NCBI GenBank assembly: GCA_002314805.1
Contig: DCHJ01000058.1
Span: 1-11,473 of the forward strand
Direction of reading: 5' to 3'
Source: Lachnospiraceae bacterium UBA1755
GTDB taxonomy: Bacteria > Bacillota > Clostridia > Lachnospirales > Lachnospiraceae
Length of the DNA: 11,473 bases
How positions within the stretch are numbered: position 1 is the stretch's first letter; each line of letters starts with the position of its first letter. Position numbers and translations under genes: made by a program. The notes beneath the pieces are model-generated. The model ran no database searches, had not been told where the DNA came from, and was given only the letters and a program-made list of their open reading frames with translations. Shown one piece after another: positions 1-8,003 of this stretch.

Positions 1-262
1 TAAAATCAGAAGACATGAGCTGTGATACATTATCGTTTAGTGTAAACTCCATTGCGGTCAGGTTGACCGCATCGATATTATTCTGGGCGGCCGTCTTGCA
101 GGCATTTAAAGTAACGGCATTTTTCTCGATCTCTGCATGCCGGTTTTCTTTAATACGCCCGTACAGACTTACTATACCGATGACAATAATGGCGACAGCC
201 CATGTCATGGCAAACACAAGAAGTATTTTATGTCTCAGTTGTAATGTATGTCTGACTTTCAT
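1..262 (-). CDS. Membrane-anchored sensor-like protein, N-terminal part (runs off the window)
   Basis: This is an open frame of 87 codons that starts with ATG at 262 and is still open at base 1, so only the N-terminus is visible. The start overlaps the stop of the upstream YkvI-like gene as ATGA (259-262), which argues for translational coupling; there is no strong separate ribosome site. The protein begins with a basic stretch (MKVRHTLQLRHK) followed by one hydrophobic segment at about residues 13-36 (ILLVFAMTWAVAIIVIGIVS), then a polar, helix-prone stretch (ending NVSQLMSSDF) that would lie outside the membrane. That plan fits the N-terminus of a transmembrane sensor, most likely a histidine kinase of the two-membrane-segment type; a chemoreceptor or a cyclic-di-GMP enzyme with an external sensor domain is also possible. 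No catalytic domain is in view, so the class is inference only. Confidence 0.6.
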   Translation of the reverse strand, partial: MKVRHTLQLRHKILLVFAMTWAVAIIVIGIVSLYGRIKENRHAEIEKNAVTLNACKTAAQNNIDAVNLTAMEFTLNDNVSQLMSSDF

Positions 263-1311
263 TTTCTCAGATGTATCGCATGTTCGATCATCAGGACCGC
301 GGTCAGTATCCCGACATAGCCTATTACAGGATATACCAGCCCCACCAGTCTGGAGAACCCTGTCATACCTGCAATACAGGCAACTGCTCCTATAACGATG
401 ATAAATGCCGGTTTATTACGCTGTACATATACTGTCTTTGCAAGGAGATAATTCATGACTGCAACAAATGTCGCCACTGCATTTCCAAACATCGCAAGAA
501 ACAGCAGTACGCCATAAATATATCCGACTGCCGGGCTTATTGTCTGAGCTACACTGAGCATCGGCAGATCGTAAACCACTGCACCCGGACATGTAGCCAG
601 CGCAGCAAGTATTGCTATCGCAATTAATAAAAGCACTGCTGCTCCTATAATCATACCCAGGAACTTTGCCGACTTATTTTTGAGCCTCGGCTCCAGCGGA
701 GTGAGTACTCCTGCGGAAGCAAAACCATTGCATGCAGCATAGTTGACAGCACTGAAAAGCCATCCGCCCAGCAGTGGATTGACTGATGCCTCAGTAAACC
801 TTATCTCCCTGAGTCCTCCCCCGAATATCTGTATCATACATATGATAATTGCTGCCACGATGAGTATCGGCACACTTAGAGTGAATACCGCCACCATACC
901 ATCAACACCAAAGTATACGATCACTGCCACGGCAGCTGTAACTATAACTGCCACCGGCAGACGGCTTATACCGAAGAGCTGTTCACTCAGTGAGACGATT
1001 CCCGCTATCATCACTATTGTGACCATATAATACAGTAACGTAAAGACTATGCCAAATACTGTCTTAAGGCACTTATTATCAAATCTGATAACTACAGCAT
1101 CATAGGTCGCGGCTTTGCTCTTTTCCGTCAGCCATAATACCAGAAATGAAAATGCTGTTATAAGCACTATAGAGATAACAATACCCACAATGCCGTTTTC
1201 GCCATATGCCCCGAAATACTGAAACAGTTCCTGCCCGGAAACATAGCCTGCCCCCAGGATGCTTCCGGCAAAGGTCATTGCCAGCCCGGGTATTCCGACT
1301 TTTCTGTCCAT
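259..1311 (-). CDS. YkvI-like membrane transporter (LeuT/APC-fold family)
   Basis: This 350-residue, very hydrophobic protein has about ten predicted membrane segments. Its N-terminus carries the glycine-rich first helix and signature GAGYVSGQE (residues 20-28), which I recognise from the YkvI family of uncharacterised membrane proteins related to LeuT/APC-type transporters. In LeuT-fold proteins the broken first helix forms part of the substrate and ion site. The substrate is unknown for the family and cannot be read here. The ATG at 1311 is chosen because the conserved first helix starts directly after it, but no good ribosome site lies at normal distance (a purine-rich GGAAGAGGG ends about 12 bases upstream). 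The upstream gap of 390 bases contains a probable terminator of the ftsY operon, so this is likely a separate transcription unit. The stop overlaps the start of a membrane sensor-like gene, suggesting the two products work together or share control. Confidence 0.8.
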   Translation of the reverse strand: MDRKVGIPGLAMTFAGSILGAGYVSGQELFQYFGAYGENGIVGIVISIVLITAFSFLVLWLTEKSKAATYDAVVIRFDNKCLKTVFGIVFTLLYYMVTIVMIAGIVSLSEQLFGISRLPVAVIVTAAVAVIVYFGVDGMVAVFTLSVPILIVAAIIICMIQIFGGGLREIRFTEASVNPLLGGWLFSAVNYAACNGFASAGVLTPLEPRLKNKSAKFLGMIIGAAVLLLIAIAILAALATCPGAVVYDLPMLSVAQTISPAVGYIYGVLLFLAMFGNAVATFVAVMNYLLAKTVYVQRNKPAFIIVIGAVACIAGMTGFSRLVGLVYPVIGYVGILTAVLMIEHAIHLRK

Positions 1312-1391
1312 AGCTGCTGTCTGCCCTCTTCCTTCTTTTTTGCCGCCTCGCTGCTGTCGGTAAAGTAACTCTGATTTAATAAACTGTTCCG

Positions 1392-1423
1392 CCTGCTATT
1401 TTCTCAAGCACAGAAATACCAGG
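1392..1423 (-). promoter_or_regulatory. Bulged hairpin upstream of the YkvI-like gene
   Basis: On the minus strand CCTG pairs with CAGG, and after a G-G mismatch TATTTCT pairs with AGAAAATA leaving one bulged A, around a seven-base loop GTGCTTG. If transcribed it would sit about 80 bases before the start codon. It does not match any riboswitch consensus that I recognise, and it overlaps the weak promoter-like hexamers noted in this gap, so its role is open. Confidence 0.3.
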
Positions 1424-1471
1424 GTCTCACCTTAATATCCTTCAAGAATCGTCCATGTATCGGCAGTTCTC

Positions 1472-1504
1472 TAACAAATTGAGTGTCAGATATCCTGACA
1501 CTCA
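1472..1504 (-). terminator. Probable terminator after ftsY
   Basis: On the minus strand TGAGTGTCAG and CTGACACTCA form a perfect 10-bp stem with a five-base loop (GATAT), followed by AATTTGTT. The stem is strong but the U-rich tail is short and interrupted, and the hairpin lies about 200 bases after the ftsY stop. It is the best candidate for ending the plsX-to-ftsY message, but it could also be an operator, because the dyad is nearly symmetric through its loop. Confidence 0.5.
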
Positions 1505-1535
1505 TATCTCATGTCTGCACACACGCCTGTCATGC

Positions 1536-1566
1536 GCATATGCTCCGCCGTCTCAGGGCATATGCC
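1536..1566. repeat. Two perfect CATATG-centred dyads about two helix turns apart
   Basis: GCATATGC (1536-1543) and GGCATATGCC (1557-1566) are perfect palindromes whose centres are 22 bases apart, which places them on nearly the same face of the helix. This is the arrangement expected for two dimer-binding sites of one regulator, but no regulator is known here and chance is possible. Confidence 0.35.
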
Positions 1567-1701
1567 TGCCACTGATCCTGCCGCTATTAGTCTTTCCGCC
1601 AGTCAATTCAAGCGGAGAGCTTTTTTCCATCATATTGAGAGAAACTTTAATCAGCGTTTCCTATACTTTCATCATATACATGCCGCTAACCGCTTACGAT
1701 A

Positions 1702-2559
1702 TCAGGCAAACAGTCCCTTCACATATTCATCCGAATCAAATCTCTTAAGGTCTTCTATCTTCTCGCCATAGCCGATGTATTTTACGGGAAGTCCAAGTTC
1801 TGACTGTATAGCTACTGCCACACCGCCCTTGGCTGTACCATCCATTTTGGTCAGGATGATCCCGGTGATGTCTCCAACCTCGGAAAAGACTCTTGCCTGC
1901 TCCACCGCATTCTGACCGGTCGTTGCATCAAGCACTACCAGTGTCTCACGCCTGTATCCGGGCAGTTCCCTGTCTATGATGCCGTACAGCTTTTTGAGTT
2001 CTGCCATGAGATTGCTCTTATTGTGAAGCCGCCCTGCCGTATCGGCTATAAGCATATTATAGCCCTTATTCCTGCACGCATCTGCAGCTTCATAAAGCAC
2101 GCTGCCGGGATCAGCCCCCTCCTTTGTTGCGACCATGTCAACATCCGAACGTCTGCTCCATGCATCCAGCTGTTCAATGGCCGCCGCACGGAAGGTATCC
2201 GCAGCTGCAAGAAGTACTTTCCTTCCTGATGCTTTAAACTGCAGTGCCAGCTTCCCGCAGGTGGTCGTCTTGCCCACTCCGTTAACTCCGATTATCATGA
2301 ACACGGAGGGCATTGCTTCTGCATCATACGCACCCGCACTGAGCTCCATACGTGACTTGATGAGTCCGATAAGCTCAGCTTTGGCATCAGCAGTGGTCTT
2401 TAAATGTCTTTCCCTCACGGCCTGTCTGAGCTCCGTCACCAGTTCATCAGCAGTAGCTGCACCGCAATCAGCCATGATGAGATGTTCCTCCAGATCATCA
2501 TAGAAATCATCATCGATATCACTGCCGATTATTGAATTGAAAAATTTACTCAGGATCAT
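1702..2559 (-). CDS. ftsY: Signal recognition particle receptor FtsY
   Basis: FtsY is the membrane-associated GTPase that receives ribosome-nascent chain complexes from the signal recognition particle (Ffh) and passes them to the Sec translocon. The 285-residue protein has an N domain helical bundle (about 1-80) and a G domain with G1 GVNGVGKTT (91-99), DTFRAAA (121-127), DTAGR (173-177), TKMDG (237-241) and the closing GYGE (263-266). All GTPase motifs look intact. The ATG at 2559 directly follows the TAA of smc (TAAATG) and has no clear ribosome site, so translation probably depends on ribosomes finishing smc. The protein starts at the second N-domain helix (FFNSIIGSDIDDDFYDDLEE) and lacks the usual preceding GFF-x-RL...KTR helix and any acidic A domain, so it is shorter than the 300-330 residues typical of Gram-positive FtsY. 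The ylxM-ffh pair that often follows ftsY is absent here. Confidence 0.96.
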   Translation of the reverse strand: MILSKFFNSIIGSDIDDDFYDDLEEHLIMADCGAATADELVTELRQAVRERHLKTTADAKAELIGLIKSRMELSAGAYDAEAMPSVFMIIGVNGVGKTTTCGKLALQFKASGRKVLLAAADTFRAAAIEQLDAWSRRSDVDMVATKEGADPGSVLYEAADACRNKGYNMLIADTAGRLHNKSNLMAELKKLYGIIDRELPGYRRETLVVLDATTGQNAVEQARVFSEVGDITGIILTKMDGTAKGGVAVAIQSELGLPVKYIGYGEKIEDLKRFDSDEYVKGLFA

Positions 2560-5500
2560 TTAATCATCCAGCTTATCTTCAATGAGACTTACGGATACAA
2601 GAGTGGACACTCCCTTCTCCTGCATCGTTATTCCGTACAGCCTGTCTGCGCATACCATGGTGCCCCTGCGGTGAGTAATTACAATAAACTGCGTATTTCT
2701 TGAAAGCTTCTTCAGATAATGTGCAAATCTGTCTACATTGCTGTCATCCAGTGCTGCCTCGATCTCATCAAGAAGCGCAAAAGGTGACGGCTTGAGATTC
2801 TGGATAGCAAAGAGAAGACATATTGCAGTCAGGGACTTCTCTCCGCCCGAGAGCTGCATCATGTTCTGCAGCTTCTTGCCCGGAGGCTGAGCGATGATCC
2901 GCACACCTGCATCGAGCAGATCCGTTTCCTCATCCATCTCAAGCTCGAGTCTTCCTACACCGCCTCCGAAGAGTTCCTTGAATACCTTGTCAAACTCGTT
3001 CTGTATTCTGGCAAAATTCTCCTCAAACTGACTGCGCATCCCCTCATCAAGTTCTTCGATGATCTTCCTGAGCTGATCCTCTGCCTCAATGATGTCCTCA
3101 TGCTGAGTCTTCATGAGCTCGTACCGTTCAGAAACCTCTTTGTATTCTTCGATGGCATTTACGTTGACCGGACCAAGCTGACGTATGTCATTCTTATACC
3201 CGCTTACACTCCTGCGCATCTCCGCAGCATCACCGTATTCATCAGACCTGTACTCTTCAGCCGTCTCAAGAGTGACTTCATATTCACTCCACATATACTC
3301 GATCTGCGTGTCCAGCTTCTCGGTACATTTTTCCTTACGGCTCTGCAGACGGAATATCTCTTTGTCCAGGAGAGTGATCCTTTCGGTAACAGCATCCCGC
3401 TTTTCAAAATACCGCTTCTGCTCACCGCTCTTTGCATCCTTCTTTTCAAGAGTGTCTGCAAGAGTCTTTTCAAGGGTGGACAGAGCCTCTCTCTTTTCAT
3501 TTATCTCTGCTTCATGCAGAGCGATCTCCTGCTGCTTGAGTACGATACCTTCTTCCGAATCCCTGGTACCCGACTGAAGTGTTTCACGTTCTGTGATGAG
3601 TCCGGTAAGCTCGTCTCCTACACGGGCCATGTTCTCCCGTATGAACTCAAGCTGCTGTTCGTATCCTGCGGTAACTACCTGACTTCTGGCTGACTCCGTC
3701 GCAATGCTGTCACGGCTGCTGCGCTTTTCTTCCAGTTCTGCAGTAGCCGCTGCAATACCTGCATCCAGCTCTCCCTGTCTTGAGTCAAGACCTGCCATAT
3801 CATCCTGCCACTTTGTCCGCTGTGCAGTGATATCATTTATCTGCGCTTCCACATTTTCAAGGTCTCTTTCCGCCTCATCCGAGGAGATGTTGCAGTTCCC
3901 CAGCTTTTCATTGATTGCGGCATAGTTGATCTCAACTGTATTTCTGGCAATGAGCGCATTCTGTCTTTCTTCCCTGGTCTTTTCTATCTCTGCCAGCTTA
4001 TTCTTGAGTTCGAGCCTGCGGGACTCAAGTTTTTCATATCCGCTGCTGAGAGCTTCCTCCGCCCTACCGAGAGCTGCCTCAAGTTCATCGATCTCCCGTT
4101 TTCTGCTCAGGAGATTGGAGCTGTTTCTGAAGGCGCCGCCGCTGATCGCACCTCCCGGTGCAAGATGCTCACCTTCTCTGGTGACTACATTGTAACCATA
4201 ACCGTGGCGTTTCTGAAGTGCGATGGCATCATCGATATTATCAAGCACGATGGTCCTGCCCAGGAGCTGGCTGACCATACCCTTGTATATGGCATCATAC
4301 TTCACAAGCTCAGATGCAAGGCCTATGACACCCTTCTCATTAAGCACGGCTCCCGCATCCCACTTCTTCTCATTCATAGCTGTAAGCGGGAGGAATGTGG
4401 CACGCCCAAGCTTCTGCTCCTTAAGGAAACTGATAAGCTTCTTTGCTGTGCCCTCATCTTCGGTCACTATGTTCTGGATCCTGCCTCCGAGAGCGGTTTC
4501 AATGGCTGTCTCATACTCCTTATCAACAGAAATAAGATCTGCCACCACTCCGTGGACACCGCCGCCCCTGTCACCCTGTTCCATGACCTTCTTTACCGAA
4601 TTGCCATAGCCCTCATATCTCTCTGCAATATTCTTCAGTGACTCAAGCCTTGCCTCGACCTGTTCCTTCTTCTGACTGAGACCTCTGAGATTGACTGTAA
4701 GCTTTTCCACATCTGCAGCTGTCTCGTCGTATTCCTTCTGAAGTCTCTGCCCGATACGGTCTATTTCTTCGATCCTTTCACCGATATCCGCAAGCTTCTT
4801 TGTCTCAGCATCATACTGTGCCTGAACTGCGTCAGCATCGCTCCTGACCTTCAGTATCTTCTGTGCAAACTCCGAACGGCGTATCTGCAGCTGTTCCAGA
4901 GTGGCTCCCATGGCCTCGTTGCTGGCATTGATCTCAGATCTCTCGTTAAGAGCAAGGATGAGCCCTGCCTGTGCATCCTCTATCCTCTTTTCAAGAAGCA
5001 TGATACGCTCATCAGTGTCTACAAGATTCTTCTCTGCCTGAGTCTGAATCTGCCTGGCCTGCTCAAAGGCAGCCGTTTTCTCTGCTTCCTGGGCTTTATA
5101 CTCGCTGAGAGCCTTCTCCCTGATCTCTGTCTCGGCAGATATCACTGCCAGTCTGCTGCTGATATGCTCTGCGTTGTTTCTGTCATTGTTGATCTGCTCG
5201 TTGAGGACATTGATCCTGCCTGTCAGATCTCCTATCCCTATGTTGGCACCTGCGATGCCTTCGCGTGCTGCCGCAATGGTATGGTCATACTTCTCTATCT
5301 CATTCTCAAGATCCTCATACTGATCCCTGAGCTGCTCGGACTCGGTATTTGCCGTCTCCAGATCTGCGGATGCAATTCCATAATTCTTCTCTATTTCCGT
5401 AAGCTCGCTCTTGAGAGAATCATGCTCCTTGAGGAAAAGATTTACGTCCACCCTGCGCAGATCATCACGCAGACGCAGATACTCACGTGCCGTCTCGCTC

Positions 5501-6123
5501 TGCTTCTGCAGCGGTCCCACACGCGATTCAAGTTCAGTGATGATATCTGCTATTCTTACAAGATTCTGATGCTCTGATTCAAGCTTTTTCTGGGTAAGCA
5601 TCTTACGGCGTTTAAACTTGGTGATTCCGACAGCCTCATCAAAAAGCTCTCTCCTGTCCTCAGGCTTTGAGCTCAGTATCTTATCGATCTGTCCCTGTCC
5701 GATGATAGAATAACCGTCCTTGCCTATACCCGTATCATAAAAGAGCTCGTTGACATCCTTAAGTCTGCACTGGCTGCCGTTGAGCATATACTCACTCTCT
5801 CCGGAACGGTAAAGCCTCCTCGAGACAGTCACTTCACTGAAATCTATGGGGATGGCATGATCACTGTTGTCCAGTGTAAGGGCAACATAAGCAAAGCCCT
5901 GCGGCTTTCTCGTCTGTGTTCCGGCAAAAATGACATCCTGCATATTGCCGCCTCTGAGCTGCCTGGCTGACTGCTCACCGAGCACCCAGCGCACAGCATC
6001 GGATACATTGGACTTTCCCGATCCGTTTGGTCCCACGATTCCCGTGACACCATCATTAAAATCAAAGACTGTCTTAATGGCAAAGGACTTAAATCCCTGT
6101 ACCTCTATCTTTTTTAAATACAT
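2560..6123 (-). CDS. smc: Chromosome condensation protein SMC
   Basis: SMC is the ATPase core of the bacterial condensin complex, acting on the nucleoid with ScpA and ScpB (not in this window) to compact and separate sister chromosomes. The 1187 residues match the family length. In order: an N-terminal ATPase half with Walker A GPNGSGKS (31-38) and the Q-loop region GQGQIDKIL (142-150); a long coiled coil from about 170 to 510; the hinge domain at about 520-640; the conserved post-hinge APGGAISGG (655-663); a returning coiled coil to about 1040; then the signature LSGGEKS (1091-1097) and Walker B FALLDE (1115-1120), whose final glutamate is the catalytic one. The ATG at 6123 lies 17 bases after the rnc stop with a GGGTGG ribosome site seven bases upstream. 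The rnc-smc-ftsY order is typical of Firmicutes. The frame runs into ftsY with only one TAA codon between. Confidence 0.98.
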   Translation of the reverse strand: MYLKKIEVQGFKSFAIKTVFDFNDGVTGIVGPNGSGKSNVSDAVRWVLGEQSARQLRGGNMQDVIFAGTQTRKPQGFAYVALTLDNSDHAIPIDFSEVTVSRRLYRSGESEYMLNGSQCRLKDVNELFYDTGIGKDGYSIIGQGQIDKILSSKPEDRRELFDEAVGITKFKRRKMLTQKKLESEHQNLVRIADIITELESRVGPLQKQSETAREYLRLRDDLRRVDVNLFLKEHDSLKSELTEIEKNYGIASADLETANTESEQLRDQYEDLENEIEKYDHTIAAAREGIAGANIGIGDLTGRINVLNEQINNDRNNAEHISSRLAVISAETEIREKALSEYKAQEAEKTAAFEQARQIQTQAEKNLVDTDERIMLLEKRIEDAQAGLILALNERSEINASNEAMGATLEQLQIRRSEFAQKILKVRSDADAVQAQYDAETKKLADIGERIEEIDRIGQRLQKEYDETAADVEKLTVNLRGLSQKKEQVEARLESLKNIAERYEGYGNSVKKVMEQGDRGGGVHGVVADLISVDKEYETAIETALGGRIQNIVTEDEGTAKKLISFLKEQKLGRATFLPLTAMNEKKWDAGAVLNEKGVIGLASELVKYDAIYKGMVSQLLGRTIVLDNIDDAIALQKRHGYGYNVVTREGEHLAPGGAISGGAFRNSSNLLSRKREIDELEAALGRAEEALSSGYEKLESRRLELKNKLAEIEKTREERQNALIARNTVEINYAAINEKLGNCNISSDEAERDLENVEAQINDITAQRTKWQDDMAGLDSRQGELDAGIAAATAELEEKRSSRDSIATESARSQVVTAGYEQQLEFIRENMARVGDELTGLITERETLQSGTRDSEEGIVLKQQEIALHEAEINEKREALSTLEKTLADTLEKKDAKSGEQKRYFEKRDAVTERITLLDKEIFRLQSRKEKCTEKLDTQIEYMWSEYEVTLETAEEYRSDEYGDAAEMRRSVSGYKNDIRQLGPVNVNAIEEYKEVSERYELMKTQHEDIIEAEDQLRKIIEELDEGMRSQFEENFARIQNEFDKVFKELFGGGVGRLELEMDEETDLLDAGVRIIAQPPGKKLQNMMQLSGGEKSLTAICLLFAIQNLKPSPFALLDEIEAALDDSNVDRFAHYLKKLSRNTQFIVITHRRGTMVCADRLYGITMQEKGVSTLVSVSLIEDKLDD

Positions 6124-6140
6124 AAATAAACCACCCGATA

Positions 6141-6797
6141 TTATTGTAGTCTGTTATAAGCCTCAAGAGCAGCCGCCTGCGCGGCATGCTTCTTGCTCGT
6201 ATCGGTACCTGTGCCCACTACAACACCGTTGACGGTCACCTCTACCGTATATCTTTTGTCATGATCCGGTCCTTCCTCGTACACGACTCTGTATACGGGG
6301 TCACTTTCTCCCCTTGCCTGAACCAGCTCCTGAAGAGCAGTCTTGCTGTCAAAGAAAAACTGCCTGTCAAGATCAGCAAAGATCAGCCTGATCACAAAGT
6401 CCTTTGCAGCAGAAAATCCCCCGTCAAGGTAGACTGCCCCTATGACGGATTCAAATGCATCGGACACTACACTTGGCCTGTTTCTGCCTCCGGTAGCTTC
6501 CTCTCCCTTGCCCAGGAGGATATACTCCGGCAGTCCCACTCTCACTGCAATATCATTCAAAGCGCGTTCACATACGAAGCTTGCCCTGAGCTTGGTCAGC
6601 TTGCCCTCAGGTACATCAGGAAAAGTCTCGTACAGAAACTCGCTGCTTGCAAGCTCAAGCACCGCATCACCCAAAAACTCTATGCGTTCATTGGAGCGGC
6701 AGCTGTGCTCATTGGCATATGAGCTGTGAGAAAGTGCCAGCTTAAGCTTTTCAGGATCTCTGAATGAATATCCAATTTTCTTTTCCAGTTCCGTCAC
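6141..6797 (-). CDS. rnc: Ribonuclease III
   Basis: RNase III cuts double-stranded RNA, processing the ribosomal RNA precursor and many structured or antisense-paired messages; it works as a cytoplasmic dimer with Mg2+. The 218-residue protein has the catalytic domain at about 1-145 with signature NERIEFLGDAVL (36-47). The acidic catalytic residues E40, D44, D113 and E116 are all present. A double-stranded RNA-binding domain follows at about 150-218, ending in the expected KKHAAQAAALEAY helix. The start is a GTG at 6797 that overlaps the acpP stop as GTGA (6794-6797), with an AAAGG ribosome site seven bases upstream inside acpP. The shared bases suggest translational coupling with the acyl carrier protein gene. 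Confidence 0.97.
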   Translation of the reverse strand: MTELEKKIGYSFRDPEKLKLALSHSSYANEHSCRSNERIEFLGDAVLELASSEFLYETFPDVPEGKLTKLRASFVCERALNDIAVRVGLPEYILLGKGEEATGGRNRPSVVSDAFESVIGAVYLDGGFSAAKDFVIRLIFADLDRQFFFDSKTALQELVQARGESDPVYRVVYEEGPDHDKRYTVEVTVNGVVVGTGTDTSKKHAAQAAALEAYNRLQ

Positions 6798-7021
6798 AGC
6801 AATGCCTTTACTGCTTCAACCGCATCTCCTACAGTCTTAATGCTCTCGGCCGTATCCTGAGGGATCTCAATATCAAACTCTTCCTCTGCTGCCATAATGA
6901 TCTGATAAACATCAAGAGAATCAGCACCAAGATCATCTATAAAATTAGATGCCATGCTTACCTCCTCCGGCTCGATATTCAGGACTTCACAAATGATGTC
7001 TCTCAGCTTCTCAAACTCCAT
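6794..7021 (-). CDS. acpP: Acyl carrier protein
   Basis: This small acidic protein of 75 residues carries growing acyl chains on a phosphopantetheine arm during fatty-acid synthesis. The attachment serine is S35 in the conserved motif GADSLD (32-37), followed by the recognition helix ending EEEFDIEIP; the four-helix pattern and length are normal for the family. The ATG at 7021 lies inside the end of plsX: the genes overlap by 11 bases, and the AAGGAG ribosome site (7028-7033) is within plsX coding sequence, six bases before the start. Making PlsX and its acyl-ACP substrate carrier from overlapping genes fits joint control of phospholipid precursor supply. The rnc start overlaps its stop. Confidence 0.97.
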   Translation of the reverse strand: MEFEKLRDIICEVLNIEPEEVSMASNFIDDLGADSLDVYQIIMAAEEEFDIEIPQDTAESIKTVGDAVEAVKALL

Positions 7022-7997
7022 GTTTTTCTCCTTTTGCCTTTAAATATTCAATACATTGCATTATTGCGTTGCAATACTCATCAGCCACAGCATTGCCATG
7101 CACCTTGATCACCGGTGCATTAAGCCCCAGTATCGGTGCTCCGCCATAGCTGTGAGCATCAAATGGTTCCCATTCTTTTCTGAGTACATTTCTGACCAGG
7201 AGGGCTCCGAGCTTTGTCCCTGCATCAGCGGTAAAGGTCCTTGTCAGGATCCCCTTAAACAGCTTGCCCATTCCCTCATACAGCTTTATTATCATATTGC
7301 CGGTAAATCCGTCACAGACAAGTATATCGGCCTGACCCTCGGTGATACCTGTGGGCTCCACATTCCCGACGAAATCGATATCCCCGGCTTCCTTAAGCAG
7401 CTGATACGCCTCGACAGTCAGAGCATTGCCCTTACTCTCCTCTGCGCCTATATTGACCAGTCCTACCGTCGGGTTCATCGTACCCATCGTATTTTTCATG
7501 TAGTCAATGCCGAGATATGCAAAGCTCAGTATGTGTTCCGGTCTCACATCCACATTGGCCCCGCAGTCAAGCAAAAGCGACCTGCCCCTGGCATGCGGTA
7601 TCGGATGTGCAAACGGAGGTCTGCTTACATTGCTGCTGCGCCCTATTACGACCTGCGCACCTACCATAAGTGCGCCCGAATTGCCCCCGCTTACAAATGC
7701 CTTTGCCTCACCGTCACGGACAAGCTTCATTCCTACCATCATGGAGGAATCCTTTTTTTCACGGACTGATTTCACCGGATGGTCTCCGGTCCCGATCACC
7801 TCACTTGCACCCACTATCCGGATGCGTTCATTGATATCTTTTCCTGTTGTCTTCTTTAGGAGCGGCCCGATCACTTCCGGTATTCCTGTCAGGCTGAGCA
7901 TTACTTCATCGCATTTTTTCACAGCCAAAACAGCACCCTTTACTACTTCCTCAGGTGCATGATCTCCGCCCATCGCGTCAATAGCTAAATTAATCAT
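7011..7997 (-). CDS. plsX: Phosphate acyltransferase PlsX
   Basis: PlsX converts acyl-ACP and phosphate into acyl-phosphate, the acyl donor used by PlsY for the first step of phospholipid synthesis; it is a peripheral membrane enzyme. The 328-residue protein shows the family N-terminus AIDAMGGDHAP (5-15), VSGGNSGA (102-109), LDCGANVD (143-150), GNVEP (211-215) and DGFTGN (229-234). The open frame extends upstream to an ATG at 8123, but that extension would run through the terminator of the preceding gene, so the ATG at 7997 is chosen: it starts exactly at the conserved N-terminus and gives the normal length. There is no ribosome site before this ATG; a promoter whose -10 ends about six bases upstream suggests a leaderless message. 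plsX overlaps acpP and heads the operon plsX-acpP-rnc-smc-ftsY. Confidence 0.95.
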   Translation of the reverse strand: MINLAIDAMGGDHAPEEVVKGAVLAVKKCDEVMLSLTGIPEVIGPLLKKTTGKDINERIRIVGASEVIGTGDHPVKSVREKKDSSMMVGMKLVRDGEAKAFVSGGNSGALMVGAQVVIGRSSNVSRPPFAHPIPHARGRSLLLDCGANVDVRPEHILSFAYLGIDYMKNTMGTMNPTVGLVNIGAEESKGNALTVEAYQLLKEAGDIDFVGNVEPTGITEGQADILVCDGFTGNMIIKLYEGMGKLFKGILTRTFTADAGTKLGALLVRNVLRKEWEPFDAHSYGGAPILGLNAPVIKVHGNAVADEYCNAIMQCIEYLKAKGEKHGV

Positions 7998-8003
7998 AGA
8001 GAT

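Larger units (their letters stand above)
1312..1701. other. 390-base gap between ftsY and the YkvI-like gene
   Basis: No convincing gene is seen here on either strand. Short frames exist (for example a 25-codon minus-strand frame starting MEKSSPLELT), but none has a proper ribosome site or recognisable product. The gap holds a 10-bp hairpin near 1480-1504, two perfect dyads centred on CATATG (1536-1566) and a bulged hairpin at 1392-1423. A weak promoter-like pair for the YkvI-like gene (TTGAGA then TTTATT, 18 bases apart on the minus strand, near 1380-1406) is only suggestive. Confidence 0.6.

Noticed and set aside
3100..4641. Several long plus-strand frames opposite smc (for example 197 and 158 codons)
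   Set aside because: They are opposite-strand shadows of a clear SMC gene, lack ribosome sites and have biased serine/leucine-rich composition.
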